From Deltaproteobacteria bacterium (GTDB lineage Bacteria; Desulfobacterota; Desulfarculia; Adiutricales; Adiutricaceae): a DNA stretch of 35,663 nt. Position 1 is the stretch's first letter. Every line of letters starts with the position of its first letter. The DNA is taken from NCBI GenBank assembly GCA_031276635.1, contig JAISMU010000093.1, positions 1-35,663 of the forward strand. Reading direction: 5' to 3'. The notes below the pieces were generated by a model. The model ran no database searches. It worked only from the letters and a program-made list of their open reading frames with translations, and was not told where the DNA came from. Position numbers and translations under genes: made by a program. This document shows positions 1 to 8,500 of this stretch, piece after piece.

Positions 1-176
1 GATGGTCGCTCAGGTTACTGGCGGATAAAGTTGTTGAGCTTGGATACATAGATTCAGTCCATCACTCGACTTTAGGTCGAATTTTAAAAAAAAACGACCT
101 TAAACCGCATCTTTCTAAGCGCTGAAAAATTCCTCCTGCTCATTCGGCTCCGGTGGATAAAGATCAAATGGCCTTT
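1..176 (+). pseudogene. IS630-family transposase fragment, broken by an in-frame TGA
   Basis: Reading from base 3, an open frame encodes about 40 residues (WSLRLLADKVVELG... ending KPHLSKR) up to a TGA at 123-125. This is the typical second helix-turn-helix of IS630 transposases. In the family the next residues are usually a Trp followed by a short IPP motif. Here the TGA sits where the Trp codon is expected, and the frame resumes immediately as KIPPAHSAP and continues to about 176. The gene therefore looks like a nonsense-mutated relic rather than a true gene end. It is also cut by the left window edge, and its distal part runs into the 3' end of the convergent methyltransferase gene. The DDE catalytic domain is absent. 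Confidence 0.75.
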
Positions 177-1108
177 TGCCAATATTGTCTTTTAATTTTG
201 GTCTCCGCAATAAGAGCTTCCTTTAAAACTGCTTTAATTAAGTTTACAGGAACAGCATTACCGGCCTGTTTGCGAGTTTGGCTGTCATTACAGACTATAT
301 TATAATTATCAGGAAAACCCTGAAGTCTAAGCATTTCTCTTGGAGTTAAACGTCTCCGACCATTTACCAATAAATAATTATAAGAAGCCCCCGCCCGTAA
401 TGCGCATGAATAAGGATAACTGGATATATTGCCACTTTTATTTTCGTGCCATATACTTGGATAATATTTACTTATATGTTTCGCTTGACGTTTATTAACT
501 ATATTTTCACTAGCAAAATATTTAGGATCAACATTACTATCTTGTTCCAAAATATCTTCAAGTTTTATTGTTTCAGTTGATTTAGGAAATTGAAATGAAA
601 TAGTATGATTTAAAAATCCAACAATAATCGTTCTTTCTCTTTTTTGAGGTAATCCATAATTTAAAGCATTAAGAATATTCCAGTATACTTTATAACCTAA
701 ATCAGATAAAGATTGCAAAATTGTTTGTAAAGTATTTCCATTATTATGTCCTACAAGTTGTTTAACATTTTCTAATATAAAAAATCTAGGTTTGTTATTT
801 TTATACTTAAGTATTCGAGCAATTTCAAAGAACAATGTTCCTCGAATATCATCAAATCCTAAGCGATTGCCAATTATACTAAATGGTTGGCAAGGAAACC
901 CAGCAAATAAAACATCATGGTCTGGAATATCGTTGACTTCTATTTTTGTTATATCTCCATGAGGAATAAGACCAAAATTAGCTTCATAAGCTCTTTTAGC
1001 TTCCGAGTCTATTTCGCTGGCGAACACGCACTTGCCTCCAAGAGAGGCAGCGGCTAAATGAAATCCGCCTATCCCAGCGAACAGATCAATAAAAGTAAAA
1101 TTAAACAA
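164..1108 (-). CDS. C5-cytosine-specific DNA methyltransferase (Dcm/HpaII type)
   Basis: This 314-aa protein transfers a methyl group from S-adenosylmethionine to C5 of cytosine in a specific DNA site. Motif I is IDLFAGIGGFHLA (residues 7-19). Motif IV is PCQPFS with nucleophile Cys73. Motif VI is ENV (113-115) and motif VIII is QKRERT (155-160). The target-recognition part is short (about 165-250). Motif IX is RRLTPREMLRLQGFPD (252-267) and motif X is GNAVPVNL (283-290). All catalytic motifs are intact. The start is TTG at 1106-1108; a GAGGT Shine-Dalgarno lies just upstream with about 5 nt spacing, and motif I begins almost at once, so no longer N-terminus is needed. The gene is AT-rich, unlike the GC-rich genes to its right, which suggests horizontal acquisition. 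No restriction endonuclease is visible on either side, so it may be an orphan regulatory or protective methylase. The recognition site cannot be read from the sequence. Confidence 0.95.
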   Translation of the reverse strand: MFNFTFIDLFAGIGGFHLAAASLGGKCVFASEIDSEAKRAYEANFGLIPHGDITKIEVNDIPDHDVLFAGFPCQPFSIIGNRLGFDDIRGTLFFEIARILKYKNNKPRFFILENVKQLVGHNNGNTLQTILQSLSDLGYKVYWNILNALNYGLPQKRERTIIVGFLNHTISFQFPKSTETIKLEDILEQDSNVDPKYFASENIVNKRQAKHISKYYPSIWHENKSGNISSYPYSCALRAGASYNYLLVNGRRRLTPREMLRLQGFPDNYNIVCNDSQTRKQAGNAVPVNLIKAVLKEALIAETKIKRQYWQKAI

Positions 1109-1894
1109 AAGTACCTCAAATAGAAATAATAAGATAATAATAAATATTTTTAATACAATATTAGTTTATTTATTTAAAACAACAAATTTCCACTCTAAAT
1201 ATGGCAAAAAATCATATAAAGTAAATATTATTTTTTTGTGTTAATATTTTGTAAAATTATCAAATTTTATATTTTTATTATTTTAAAATTCAATTAATAT
1301 TAAATGATTAAATTTTTGCTATATAATTTTTGTATTATATTCTAAAAAGGATTATTTGAAAAAAAATAACTTTTTTGCTACCTCACAAAGCAAAAAATTC
1401 TTTAAGCCACTTAGATGGTCTGAGGCCCTCGCGAAAAGTCATTTTTTTCTGGAATAACAACTGGTAACATATTGAAATCACTAATTTTATTTAAGGCATG
1501 ATTTTTAAAAACAGGGTTTTCGCGAAGGCGTCATGGTCTTCATAACCACTGACCAAGGCCAACAAATTATACAACTGAAAACATCGAAATGACTATAATA
1601 CTCTTATTTCTTGATGTCTAGGATTTTTCAAACCACATTTTCTGGATGAACCGTAGTTCCAGCGCCAATTCTTCCTGGGAGCCTTGTCGGATTATACGAT
1701 TTTGGGCGCGGTTTTTCCCCTTCTAGGGGCCGGATCGTTTAAAGCCCCCTAGGCGACGTTTTAGTAATTTTTCGGGGATATTTTTATTATTTTACCTATT
1801 TTAGGCCTTAAACTGCAAATGCCTTTTTAAGGTCTATCATAAAATCATGATAGCGCATTTTTAAAAACTGTGTAGAGTTATTTTTACACGGGCC
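1109..1894. other. AT-rich intergenic island without an intact gene
   Basis: The stretch upstream of the methyltransferase is extremely A+T rich to about 1380 and then becomes mixed in composition. I find no intact gene in either strand. A short IS1380-like relic (1491-1586) is annotated separately. The rest shows only short stop-interrupted frames. A missing restriction gene would be expected here or beyond the left edge, but nothing recognisable remains. Confidence 0.6.
1491..1586 (-). pseudogene. Short IS1380-like transposase relic
   Basis: On the minus strand a 31-residue frame ending in TAA reads YNLLALVSGYEDHDAFA followed by KTLFLK. IS1380-family transposases carry a very similar segment, with a GYEDxNDHD core followed by a xLRxDPLxK segment. 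Frames upstream and downstream are broken. The match is short, so the family call is tentative. The idea of a decayed DDE transposase is supported by other relics on both sides. Confidence 0.45.
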
Positions 1895-2149
1895 CTAACT
1901 GATTTTATGACTAAAGACAGGCGTAATCACCTGTTTTATCAATTTATGCGCAACTTTTCCTTTTAACATCCTGAGTTTATCTCTTATTTTGTCAATAGTC
2001 GTGGCATTCTCGGGAATTTTCGAAGGCTCAGGCCTTAAAAGTTCAGATAATGATTGATGGTGAGGGACCCGGCCAGTGGCGATATACGGATAGATCCCTT
2101 TGTCGCTGTTCGGCCTAACGCGGGATTCAGAGTCGGTAAGATTGAGTCG
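1895..2149 (-). pseudogene. C-terminal relic of an IS1182-family transposase
   Basis: An 84-residue minus-strand frame runs from just after an in-frame TAA (2150-2152) to a TAG at 1895-1897. It begins NLTDSESRVRPNSDKGIYP, which resembles the IS1182 block NLTDPxSRIMxTxxKGFxQGYNAQ. It ends with a segment like the family's tail, in which a 'KIRDKLRMLKGKVAHKLIKQ' stretch is followed by ITPVF (family: RxKLxTxxGRxxYxxRKxxVEPVF). The GYNAQ part is degraded and the whole N-terminal and DDE portion is missing. It lies 35 bp beyond the stop of mobA. Confidence 0.7.
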
Positions 2150-2184
2150 TTAGGCCCTTCCTTGGAGGGCTAGGGCTTGATTTT

Positions 2185-2829
2185 CTAGAGGCGGGTTTTT
2201 ACCTCACAGACTTGGGGGAGTTTCGCGTCCAGAGAGTAGCCCATTTCTTGAGCTTCCTGGGGCGTGTTGAGGTTTTTAAACATGCCCGGCGGCAGGTCCT
2301 CAGGCGACAGATCCAGGTAGGCCACCTTCAGGGCGGGAAAACTTTCCCGGATGGCCCGCCGCCCTTGAGCCAGGCTGGCCGCGAAAACCGGGGCGCAACC
2401 GGGCCCGTAGAAGGCGTGCAAGGGCTCTATCCCTGTGGGGAGCCGGGGGAGGGCCAGGTCCGCCTGGCGGCGTTCCAGCCGCTCGCGCAGGCGCTGGAGT
2501 AATTCCAGGTCCAGGCTTGGCTGGTCGCCGGCCAGGGCGAAAAAGGTCTGGCCGGGCCGGGCCTGAAGAGCCGTCAGAATGGCCCCGACCGGCCCGGACC
2601 GGGGATAGCGGTCCCCCTCAATCGGGTAATTCAGCTCTGGCCAAGGAGTCAGTTTGGCGGGGCGGTCGGTGATAAGGCGGGTTTCCTCAAACCAGGCGCT
2701 CAGGGTTCGGGCCAGGGTGGCTAAAAGCAGCTGGCCCGCGCTGTCCCGGAGAAAGGCCTTGTCCCCGCCCATTCGTCGCGATAAGCCGCCGCAGAGGATG
2801 GCCGCGGAGTAGTTGGGGGGGAAGATCAT
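2185..2829 (-). CDS. mobA: Molybdenum cofactor guanylyltransferase MobA
   Basis: This 214-aa protein attaches GMP from GTP to molybdopterin to form the guanine-dinucleotide cofactor used by DMSO-reductase-family enzymes. The N-terminal nucleotide-binding signature AAILCGGLSRRMGGDKAFL (residues 9-27) matches the MobA LAGGxSxRMGxDK motif. A GDQPSLD block follows at mid-protein (metal/nucleotide site, family GDMPF). Near the C-terminus is the FKNLNTPQE motif typical of MobA. Length is normal. The start ATG overlaps the TGA of tatC (ATGA, 2826-2829), so the two are probably translationally coupled. Pairing with TatC is sensible: many bis-MGD enzymes are exported folded by the Tat system. It is the last gene of the minus-strand set. 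Confidence 0.9.
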   Translation of the reverse strand: MIFPPNYSAAILCGGLSRRMGGDKAFLRDSAGQLLLATLARTLSAWFEETRLITDRPAKLTPWPELNYPIEGDRYPRSGPVGAILTALQARPGQTFFALAGDQPSLDLELLQRLRERLERRQADLALPRLPTGIEPLHAFYGPGCAPVFAASLAQGRRAIRESFPALKVAYLDLSPEDLPPGMFKNLNTPQEAQEMGYSLDAKLPQVCEVKTRL

Positions 2830-3755
2830 GGGGCCGACCGCCCGACTCGGGGGCCGACCGATTCCGGTTGGGGCTCTCCCCCAGGCTCAGAGGCTGGCTC
2901 ATCTGTTGGCTCCCCTGTTGGCTCGGGGCTGGCTTTCTCGTCGGCCTTTTCCGCTTTGGCCCTCGCCTCTTTTTCGTCCTCTTCTATTTTTTCATTTTCT
3001 AATTCTTCGGGTTCTTCGGGCTGGGGCTTGGGAACTAGAAATACGCTCAGCTCATAAAGAAGGCACAGGGTCCCGGCCAGAAAGCACTGGCTCACCGCGT
3101 CGGGCGGGGTCAGGATGGCCCCGATGACAAAAAAGGCGATGATGGCGTAGGGCCGGTATTTTTTGAGGGTTTGGGAGGTGATGAGGCCAATTTTGCCCAG
3201 AAACATCAGAATCAGCGGTAGTTGGAAGGCCAGGGCGAACACCAGGGTCAGGCCCATGACCAGGGAGAGGTACTGATCACCCGCCAGGAGCGGGCGGATG
3301 GTCTCGGAGCTGAACCCCAGAAAGAAGCGAAACGTCAGGGGCCAGACCAGAAAGTAGGCGAAACTGACCCCGGCCAGAAATAGAAAAAGGGCCAGAAAGG
3401 CCAGTCGGGGAACTCGCTTTCGCTCCGAGGGGTTGAGGCCCGGGGCGCAGAAAGCCCACAGCTCGTATAGCGATAAAGGCGAGGAGATCAGCAGCCCCGC
3501 CCACAGGCTGATCTTGAGGTTGAGGGTGAAGGCGTCCTGCAGGCCGAAAAACCGCAGGCTCTCCCCAGACGGCAGAAAGGCCAGGACCGGGTCCATCAGA
3601 AAATTCAAGATGGTCCCGGCTGAGGGCCAGGCTCCCAGAGTGGCCAGCAGGAGGCCGCCCAGAGCCACGAAGAGCCGGGCGCGCAGTTCCCTTAAATGGC
3701 CCAGAAAGCTGTCCGCCCTGGGGGACGAGGGGCTGGCGGGGGGAGCGTCAGGCAT
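2826..3755 (-). CDS. tatC: Sec-independent protein translocase subunit TatC, with long acidic C-terminal tail
   Basis: This 309-aa polytopic inner-membrane protein is the receptor for twin-arginine signal peptides. It shows the TatC hallmarks HLRELRARLF (residues 20-29), the second-helix block YELWAFCAPGLNPSERK (97-113), and LTPPDAVSQ (215-223) before the last helices. Six hydrophobic segments fall at about 28-45, 80-100, 117-140, 163-185, 201-215 and 222-241. I start it at ATG 3753-3755, 5 bp after the upstream stop. Longer frames upstream would overlap that gene and lack TatC homology. Residues 245-309 form an unusual acidic, Pro/Glu-rich tail with repeated GEP/EP units, absent from standard TatC of about 250 aa. 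No tatA or tatB lies in the window. Confidence 0.93.
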   Translation of the reverse strand: MPDAPPASPSSPRADSFLGHLRELRARLFVALGGLLLATLGAWPSAGTILNFLMDPVLAFLPSGESLRFFGLQDAFTLNLKISLWAGLLISSPLSLYELWAFCAPGLNPSERKRVPRLAFLALFLFLAGVSFAYFLVWPLTFRFFLGFSSETIRPLLAGDQYLSLVMGLTLVFALAFQLPLILMFLGKIGLITSQTLKKYRPYAIIAFFVIGAILTPPDAVSQCFLAGTLCLLYELSVFLVPKPQPEEPEELENEKIEEDEKEARAKAEKADEKASPEPTGEPTDEPASEPGGEPQPESVGPRVGRSAP

Positions 3756-3760
3756 GGTGG

Positions 3761-4501
3761 TCAGGGCCGGCGACCCTGGGCGGCGGCCTCGACCAGGGCG
3801 GTGAATAGGGCCAGCTGACGGGGGTCGGTTTTCACCAGATGCTCCGGGTGCCACTGCACGGCCAGGGCGAAGCTCTCGCCCTGGAGCTCCACCGCCTCGA
3901 CCACCCCGTCGGCGGCTAGGGCGCTCACCATCAGAGTCGGCGGCAGTCGGTCGGCGGATTGGTGGTGGAGGCTATTGACCAGGAGGGAGCTTTCGCCCAG
4001 GATGGCCCGCAGCCGACCAGGATTGAGGGTCACCTGGTGGGAGGGCCACTGGGCGGCCAGATTCTGGAAGTGGCGGATCTGTTTGGTTTTGGTGGCCCCC
4101 GAGAGGGAGACGTCCTGCCAGAGGGTCCCGCCTAAGGCCACCACTAAAAGCTGCAGGCCCCGACACAGCCCCAGAATGGGGACCCCCCGCTCCAGAGCCA
4201 GCTTGGTCAGCTGGATCTCAAAGCGGTCCCGTTTGGGACTCATGGGCCAAGTCTCGGTCAGGCCGCCCCAAGGCTCCTGGCGGTAGAGGCTGGGCAGGAT
4301 GTCCTGACCCCCGGAGAGCAGCAGGCCGTCAATGAGGCTCAGGTACTCCTCGTAGTGAGGGTAGGCGTCGTCGGCTGGCAGAAAAACCGGCAGTCCCCCG
4401 GCCCGCTCCACGGCGTCCGGGTAAGCCCGCCAGATTTCGTGCTGGCCGCGGGCCTCCTCTAAAGTGGTGGTAATGCCTACGCGCGGTCGAGTTCGAGTCA
4501 T
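3761..4501 (-). CDS. Class I glutamine amidotransferase-like hydrolase (peptidase C26 / PuuD family)
   Basis: This 246-aa cytosolic protein belongs to the gamma-glutamyl hydrolase / gamma-Glu-GABA hydrolase (PuuD-like) family. The N-terminus RVGITTT and the LLSGGQDILPSLY block (residues 61-73) are typical. The nucleophile is Cys113 in ILGLCRGLQLL, and the rest of the triad is His218/Glu220 in AVQWHPE. The SLHHQS motif (177-182) is also characteristic of the family. The substrate cannot be fixed from sequence; gamma-glutamyl conjugates are likely. A Shine-Dalgarno AAGG sits 6 nt before the ATG. The gene is 111 bp downstream of the UDG-like gene and 5 bp upstream of tatC, in the same direction. 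Confidence 0.88.
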   Translation of the reverse strand: MTRTRPRVGITTTLEEARGQHEIWRAYPDAVERAGGLPVFLPADDAYPHYEEYLSLIDGLLLSGGQDILPSLYRQEPWGGLTETWPMSPKRDRFEIQLTKLALERGVPILGLCRGLQLLVVALGGTLWQDVSLSGATKTKQIRHFQNLAAQWPSHQVTLNPGRLRAILGESSLLVNSLHHQSADRLPPTLMVSALAADGVVEAVELQGESFALAVQWHPEHLVKTDPRQLALFTALVEAAAQGRRP

Positions 4502-4612
4502 GATGAACCTTGGAAAAAAAGATAGAAAGCCAAGATAGCCGAGTCCTGAGAGATGAGCGCTCCCCGTGGGCCAGCGGGAGCTTTATTTTCCCCGCTCGCC
4601 GGTTAAGCCCGC

Positions 4613-5524
4613 CTAGGTCAGCCCGGCCAGGCGCATGGCCTTTTTGATGTCCCGCCAAGCCTCCGGCTTGAGCTCCGGCTCCTCCAGGATTGACCCCAGG
4701 CCCAGGGTGACCTGGAGGGGGATGGGTTGGAGGGGGGGAGGAAAATGTAAGAGAAAAGGGTTAGGCCTTAAAAAAAACATCTGCTTGTTGGTTTTCGTTA
4801 AAAGTTGGCCCGGGCCCACGCCCATAGCCAAAATGGCCCGAGGGTTGACCAGGGCGATCTCGCGCCAAATGATCTCCAGACAGGCGTTTTTGGCCTGACG
4901 CGGCCAGAACTCTAGATTCTGCAACGGGCATTTTAAGATGGTGGAGACGTAAGTCTTCTCCACCGCCAGCCCCAGGCCCAGGGTGATGATGTTGGTCAGA
5001 AGCTCCCCGGCGGGTCCGGCGGGCCAGTTTTCCTCGGTCAACGGCGGCTCCAGGACGATCATGAGGGGGGGATTGACCGCCCCCTGGCCAAAAGCCTTGC
5101 GGGGCCGGGCGAGGACGCAGGCCTGGCAACTCTGAGCGTAGGCTCGCAGCTCCTCCAGGTTGGTGACCCGGTCGAGATTGGGAACCGACTGGGCCCAGCC
5201 GTTGGAGGCTCGCGGCGGGGGCGGAGCGGCGGCGAGGGGTTGGGCCGGGGAGGGCGGGGGTGGGCTGGGCCCTTGACTGGTTGGCTGAGGGCTGGGCGGG
5301 GAGCCCGGTTCCAGGCGTCGAGCCGGGGCCGGCGGGGGCGAAGCCAGCCGCTCAAGTGACTCGGGGCGGGGCTGAGGGGTTGGAGTGGCGACTGACTCGG
5401 CCAGCTTAACCCCCAGATCGCCCAAGCCCAGCTCCTGGGCGTACTCCAGATAAGCTTGGGCCGCCTGAGCCAGCCAGAGAGGCTGGAGGAGGCGGTCAGG
5501 GTGGCTTGGCGGGGGCTCGGTCAT
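4613..5524 (-). CDS. Type-4-like uracil-DNA glycosylase superfamily protein with degenerate catalytic motifs
   Basis: This 303-aa protein has a proline-rich, low-complexity N-terminal third (about 45-110) and a C-terminal UDG-fold domain (about 118-302). Four cysteines have the spacing of the family-4/5 [4Fe-4S] site: Cys133-x2-Cys136 and Cys199-x15-Cys215 (ILKCPLQN, KNACLEI). The GPAGELLTNIITLGLGL segment (170-186) matches the family GRAGQLLxxxLxxxGL. However, the GEAPG-type catalytic motif reads VLEPPLTEE, and the HPS-type motif near the C-terminus is not present (about GLGSIL instead). It may bind DNA or an FeS cluster without base excision. Its ATG overlaps the stop of the PfaC-like gene (ATGA, 5521-5524), so it appears translationally coupled to the lipid synthase. 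GC-rich proline codons dominate the linker. Confidence 0.75.
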   Translation of the reverse strand: MTEPPPSHPDRLLQPLWLAQAAQAYLEYAQELGLGDLGVKLAESVATPTPQPRPESLERLASPPPAPARRLEPGSPPSPQPTSQGPSPPPPSPAQPLAAAPPPPRASNGWAQSVPNLDRVTNLEELRAYAQSCQACVLARPRKAFGQGAVNPPLMIVLEPPLTEENWPAGPAGELLTNIITLGLGLAVEKTYVSTILKCPLQNLEFWPRQAKNACLEIIWREIALVNPRAILAMGVGPGQLLTKTNKQMFFLRPNPFLLHFPPPLQPIPLQVTLGLGSILEEPELKPEAWRDIKKAMRLAGLT

Positions 5525-8500
5525 CGGAGGGCCACCGTGAAGTTGTCCACCTGATAGACCACCAGGTCATCGACCGACATCAGGCCGTTAAAGGTCAGGG
5601 CCCGGTTGTGGGGGTCAGTTTTGCTCACCAGCAGGCCCAGGCCCATCTTGAGGCTGGAAGGGGGGATCTGGCCTCGATAGAGCCAGCTGTGGGCTCGCCC
5701 CGGCGAGGGGGCGGCGAAGGAGCCGGCGTACTCTTCGGGCTGGCCGTTAAAATAGCGTTTGACGGCCAGGTATTTGGCGGCCTGGAAGAAGGCCTCCAGT
5801 CCCAGGGAGCCGGGCCAGACCGGATCCCCTGGAAAGTGGGCGGCGAAGAACCAGGCTTGCGGATTGATCCGGCTCTGGGCCCAGAGCCGGCGGGGGTCGG
5901 CCTCCTGGAGCTCCTCCAGCATGAGCCAGCGCCCCCGCGGCCAGGCCGGGCCCTGGGGGTAAGGCCGGGTCTGGGGGTGGGCTGGCGGTTTCAGGGCCCC
6001 TAAAAGGGCGCTGTCCGCCTGGAGGCCCCGTTGCCTCTGGAGGCTCTCAAGGCTAAAGAAACCGAAGTTGGTCTGGCCCTCATAGACCACCCGGGAGCCC
6101 AGGCTGGTGGCGAAGTCGTAGCGCTGGATGGCCATCTGACCTAGGGTGGAGGTTTTGGTCAGGGTCGCTCGGGTCACCAGCGGCTCTTGGGGGGCCCCAA
6201 TCTCCCGGGTGACCGTGGCCTCCCCGCCGAGGTTCCGAAAGTACATGGCCTCGTCAAACAACAGGGCCACCCCCATATAGGCTGACAGAAACCCGCAGGC
6301 CTGCAGGGCGATCTCGTTTAAGGCCGCGTAGGGCAGGCTCGGGCTCTGGCCCCCGGCCTGGCTCAACAGCCACTCCCGGCCCGGGGCCAGCGGGTTCCAG
6401 CTGGCCGTCACCGAGGTTTTCAGAGCCACCTGACCGACCTGGCCCTGGGTCACCTCGGCCTGGTCGAGGAAGTCGTAGGGGGCCCGCGGCAGCCGGGCCA
6501 CGTGGGCCCCCTCGTCAAATCGGCTGAAGAGGGGGCCGAGAGCGGCTGACATCCGCCCGGAGATGAGGGTGTTCAGGCGCTCCTTGTCAAAAAGCTGGCC
6601 CGTCTTGACCGGTCGCCGGGTTGAGGGCGGGGGGAGGCTAGCGGCGCGGGCGCTTGGGCGCGGGCCCGGTTTTTTGGCGGGACTGACCTGGGCCGGGCTT
6701 TTTTTCTGGTAATAGGCGCGCCACCGCTCGGCCAGTTCCTCGACCGGGACGCCGGCCAGGCGCAAACCGAGGTTGCGGACCTCAGCGATGGGGCGACCGT
6801 CAGCCCACATGATCGCCTCAGCTAGGGCGATGGGCTCCCGGTCCGGGCCCGGGCTGATCTGGAACTCTCGCGGGTGGATCTCGTAGGCCACCTGGCGGGT
6901 TCGCGGGGTGACCTGACCCCGGCACTTGAGGCTTTGGGCGGTCATCAGCGGGGGCTGCCAGACGGCCTGGGGGTTTGGGGTGACCCAGCCCAGGGTTAAA
7001 AGGTAGAGCCGCAGGGTCTGCAGGGCCGCGTCGTACATGAGGGTGCCAGGCATGACCTCGTCGCCGGGAAAGTGGGAGACCAGGCACCAGGAGTCGGGGT
7101 CGACCCGGGCCTCGGAGCGGATGAAGCCTCGGCCATAAATGCCCCCGGAGCGGGTGATCGCCGGAACCTCGTCAAACAGAGCCAGGCGCCCGGCGGGCAG
7201 AAGGGGCGAACGCGGCCGGAGCTCGGCGAAGCCCGGGCCCAGGGCGGCGTAGTCCCCCTCGCGCAGGGCCTGGGTCAGCTCGCGGGAGAAGGACTGGGGA
7301 CCGGGTCGGGCCCAACTCAGCTCCAACCCCGGGCTGGCCGCGGCCGGGCTGGGGGCGCCCGCCGGAAGACCTCGGCCGGACTCCAGGGCCGCCGGGGTGA
7401 AGAAGCCGGCTCGGCCCCCTCGCATGGTCAAAAGCGGCTCGCCGGCCACCGAGCCGTCAAAGTCGAAGCGGAACATCAGAGTCTCCCCGTGGTGGAAAAA
7501 ACGGGCGATTCGGATGTCATAGCGGGCCGTCTCTCCCACCCGGGGCAGATCCCTTAAAAAGACCACCTCGGCGTCCAGCAGCCGGTAGCGGGCCAGGCCC
7601 TTGGTGTTGAAGTCCGCCCCGAGATAAGCAGAGAGCAGTAAGTCGGCCTGGCCGGACTCAATGGCCAAGCCCGGGGAGATCCGGTTCGACTCCAGATACC
7701 AGTCCTCGGCCTGGATGTCCCGCTCGGTCACGATTCGGCCCGGGCCCAGGGATTTGGCCTGCCCCTCCAGAGCCAGGACCCTGTCCACCAGCATCAGGGG
7801 CTCGGCCGGCAAAAGGACCCGGGAGGGGTAGGAGTCGACTTCCCGGAACTCGGGGCCCAGAACCTTTTCAATGGAGCCGAGGGCGAACTCCAGGCAGTCG
7901 GCTCGGGAAAGAAGGACTTGGGTTTCCCCGGTGGGGGTTTTTTCCAGCGGGGCTGGCCCGACCGAGGGCTTGGCGGCGGGGGGCTTGGCGGTTCGGGCTG
8001 GTTCGGCCAGAGATGGCCCGGGCCGGATTGGGTCAGTCTGGGTTGGGTCAGGCCGGGATTGGTCGGTCCGTGAGGGGGCTGGTCGCGTTGGCTCCGGCTC
8101 GGTTTTCTGGGTCTGGCGGCCTAACCAGCCCAGGTAGTCGGCCTCGGGCTCCTCAGTTTTGCTGACCTCCGGCGGCTCCACCAGGGGAGTTGGCCAGTTG
8201 AGGGGAGGCGGGTCCAGGTTGATGGGGGCCAGAAATCGCGGGTCCGGCTCCGGCGAGGGTTGGGGTTGACCCCGCCAGGGATCCGGGATCTGGCCAAAGA
8301 GCCACAGTTCGGAGAGGAGGCGGGAAAGGCCGGCCCAGCCCTCGTCCACGGCGGTGGCGGCCAGACTCACGGCCAGGTGCGGTCGGTCGCCCAGGATGGC
8401 CCGGATGAGTCGGGTGGTCCCGCTGCCTGGCCCGATTTCGATAAAGTAGCGAACGCCGTCCAGGTAAGCCTGGTGGATGAGGTCGGGCCAGCGGTGGCCA

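Noticed and set aside
164-2149. Complete restriction-modification system
   Set aside because: Only the methyltransferase is intact; no endonuclease-like frame exists in the adjoining AT-rich island.
4559-4581. Hairpin GCTCCC...GGGAGC between the PuuD-like and UDG-like genes
   Set aside because: It would act as a terminator only on the plus strand (T-rich on that side), where there is no gene; on the coding minus strand no T-run follows.
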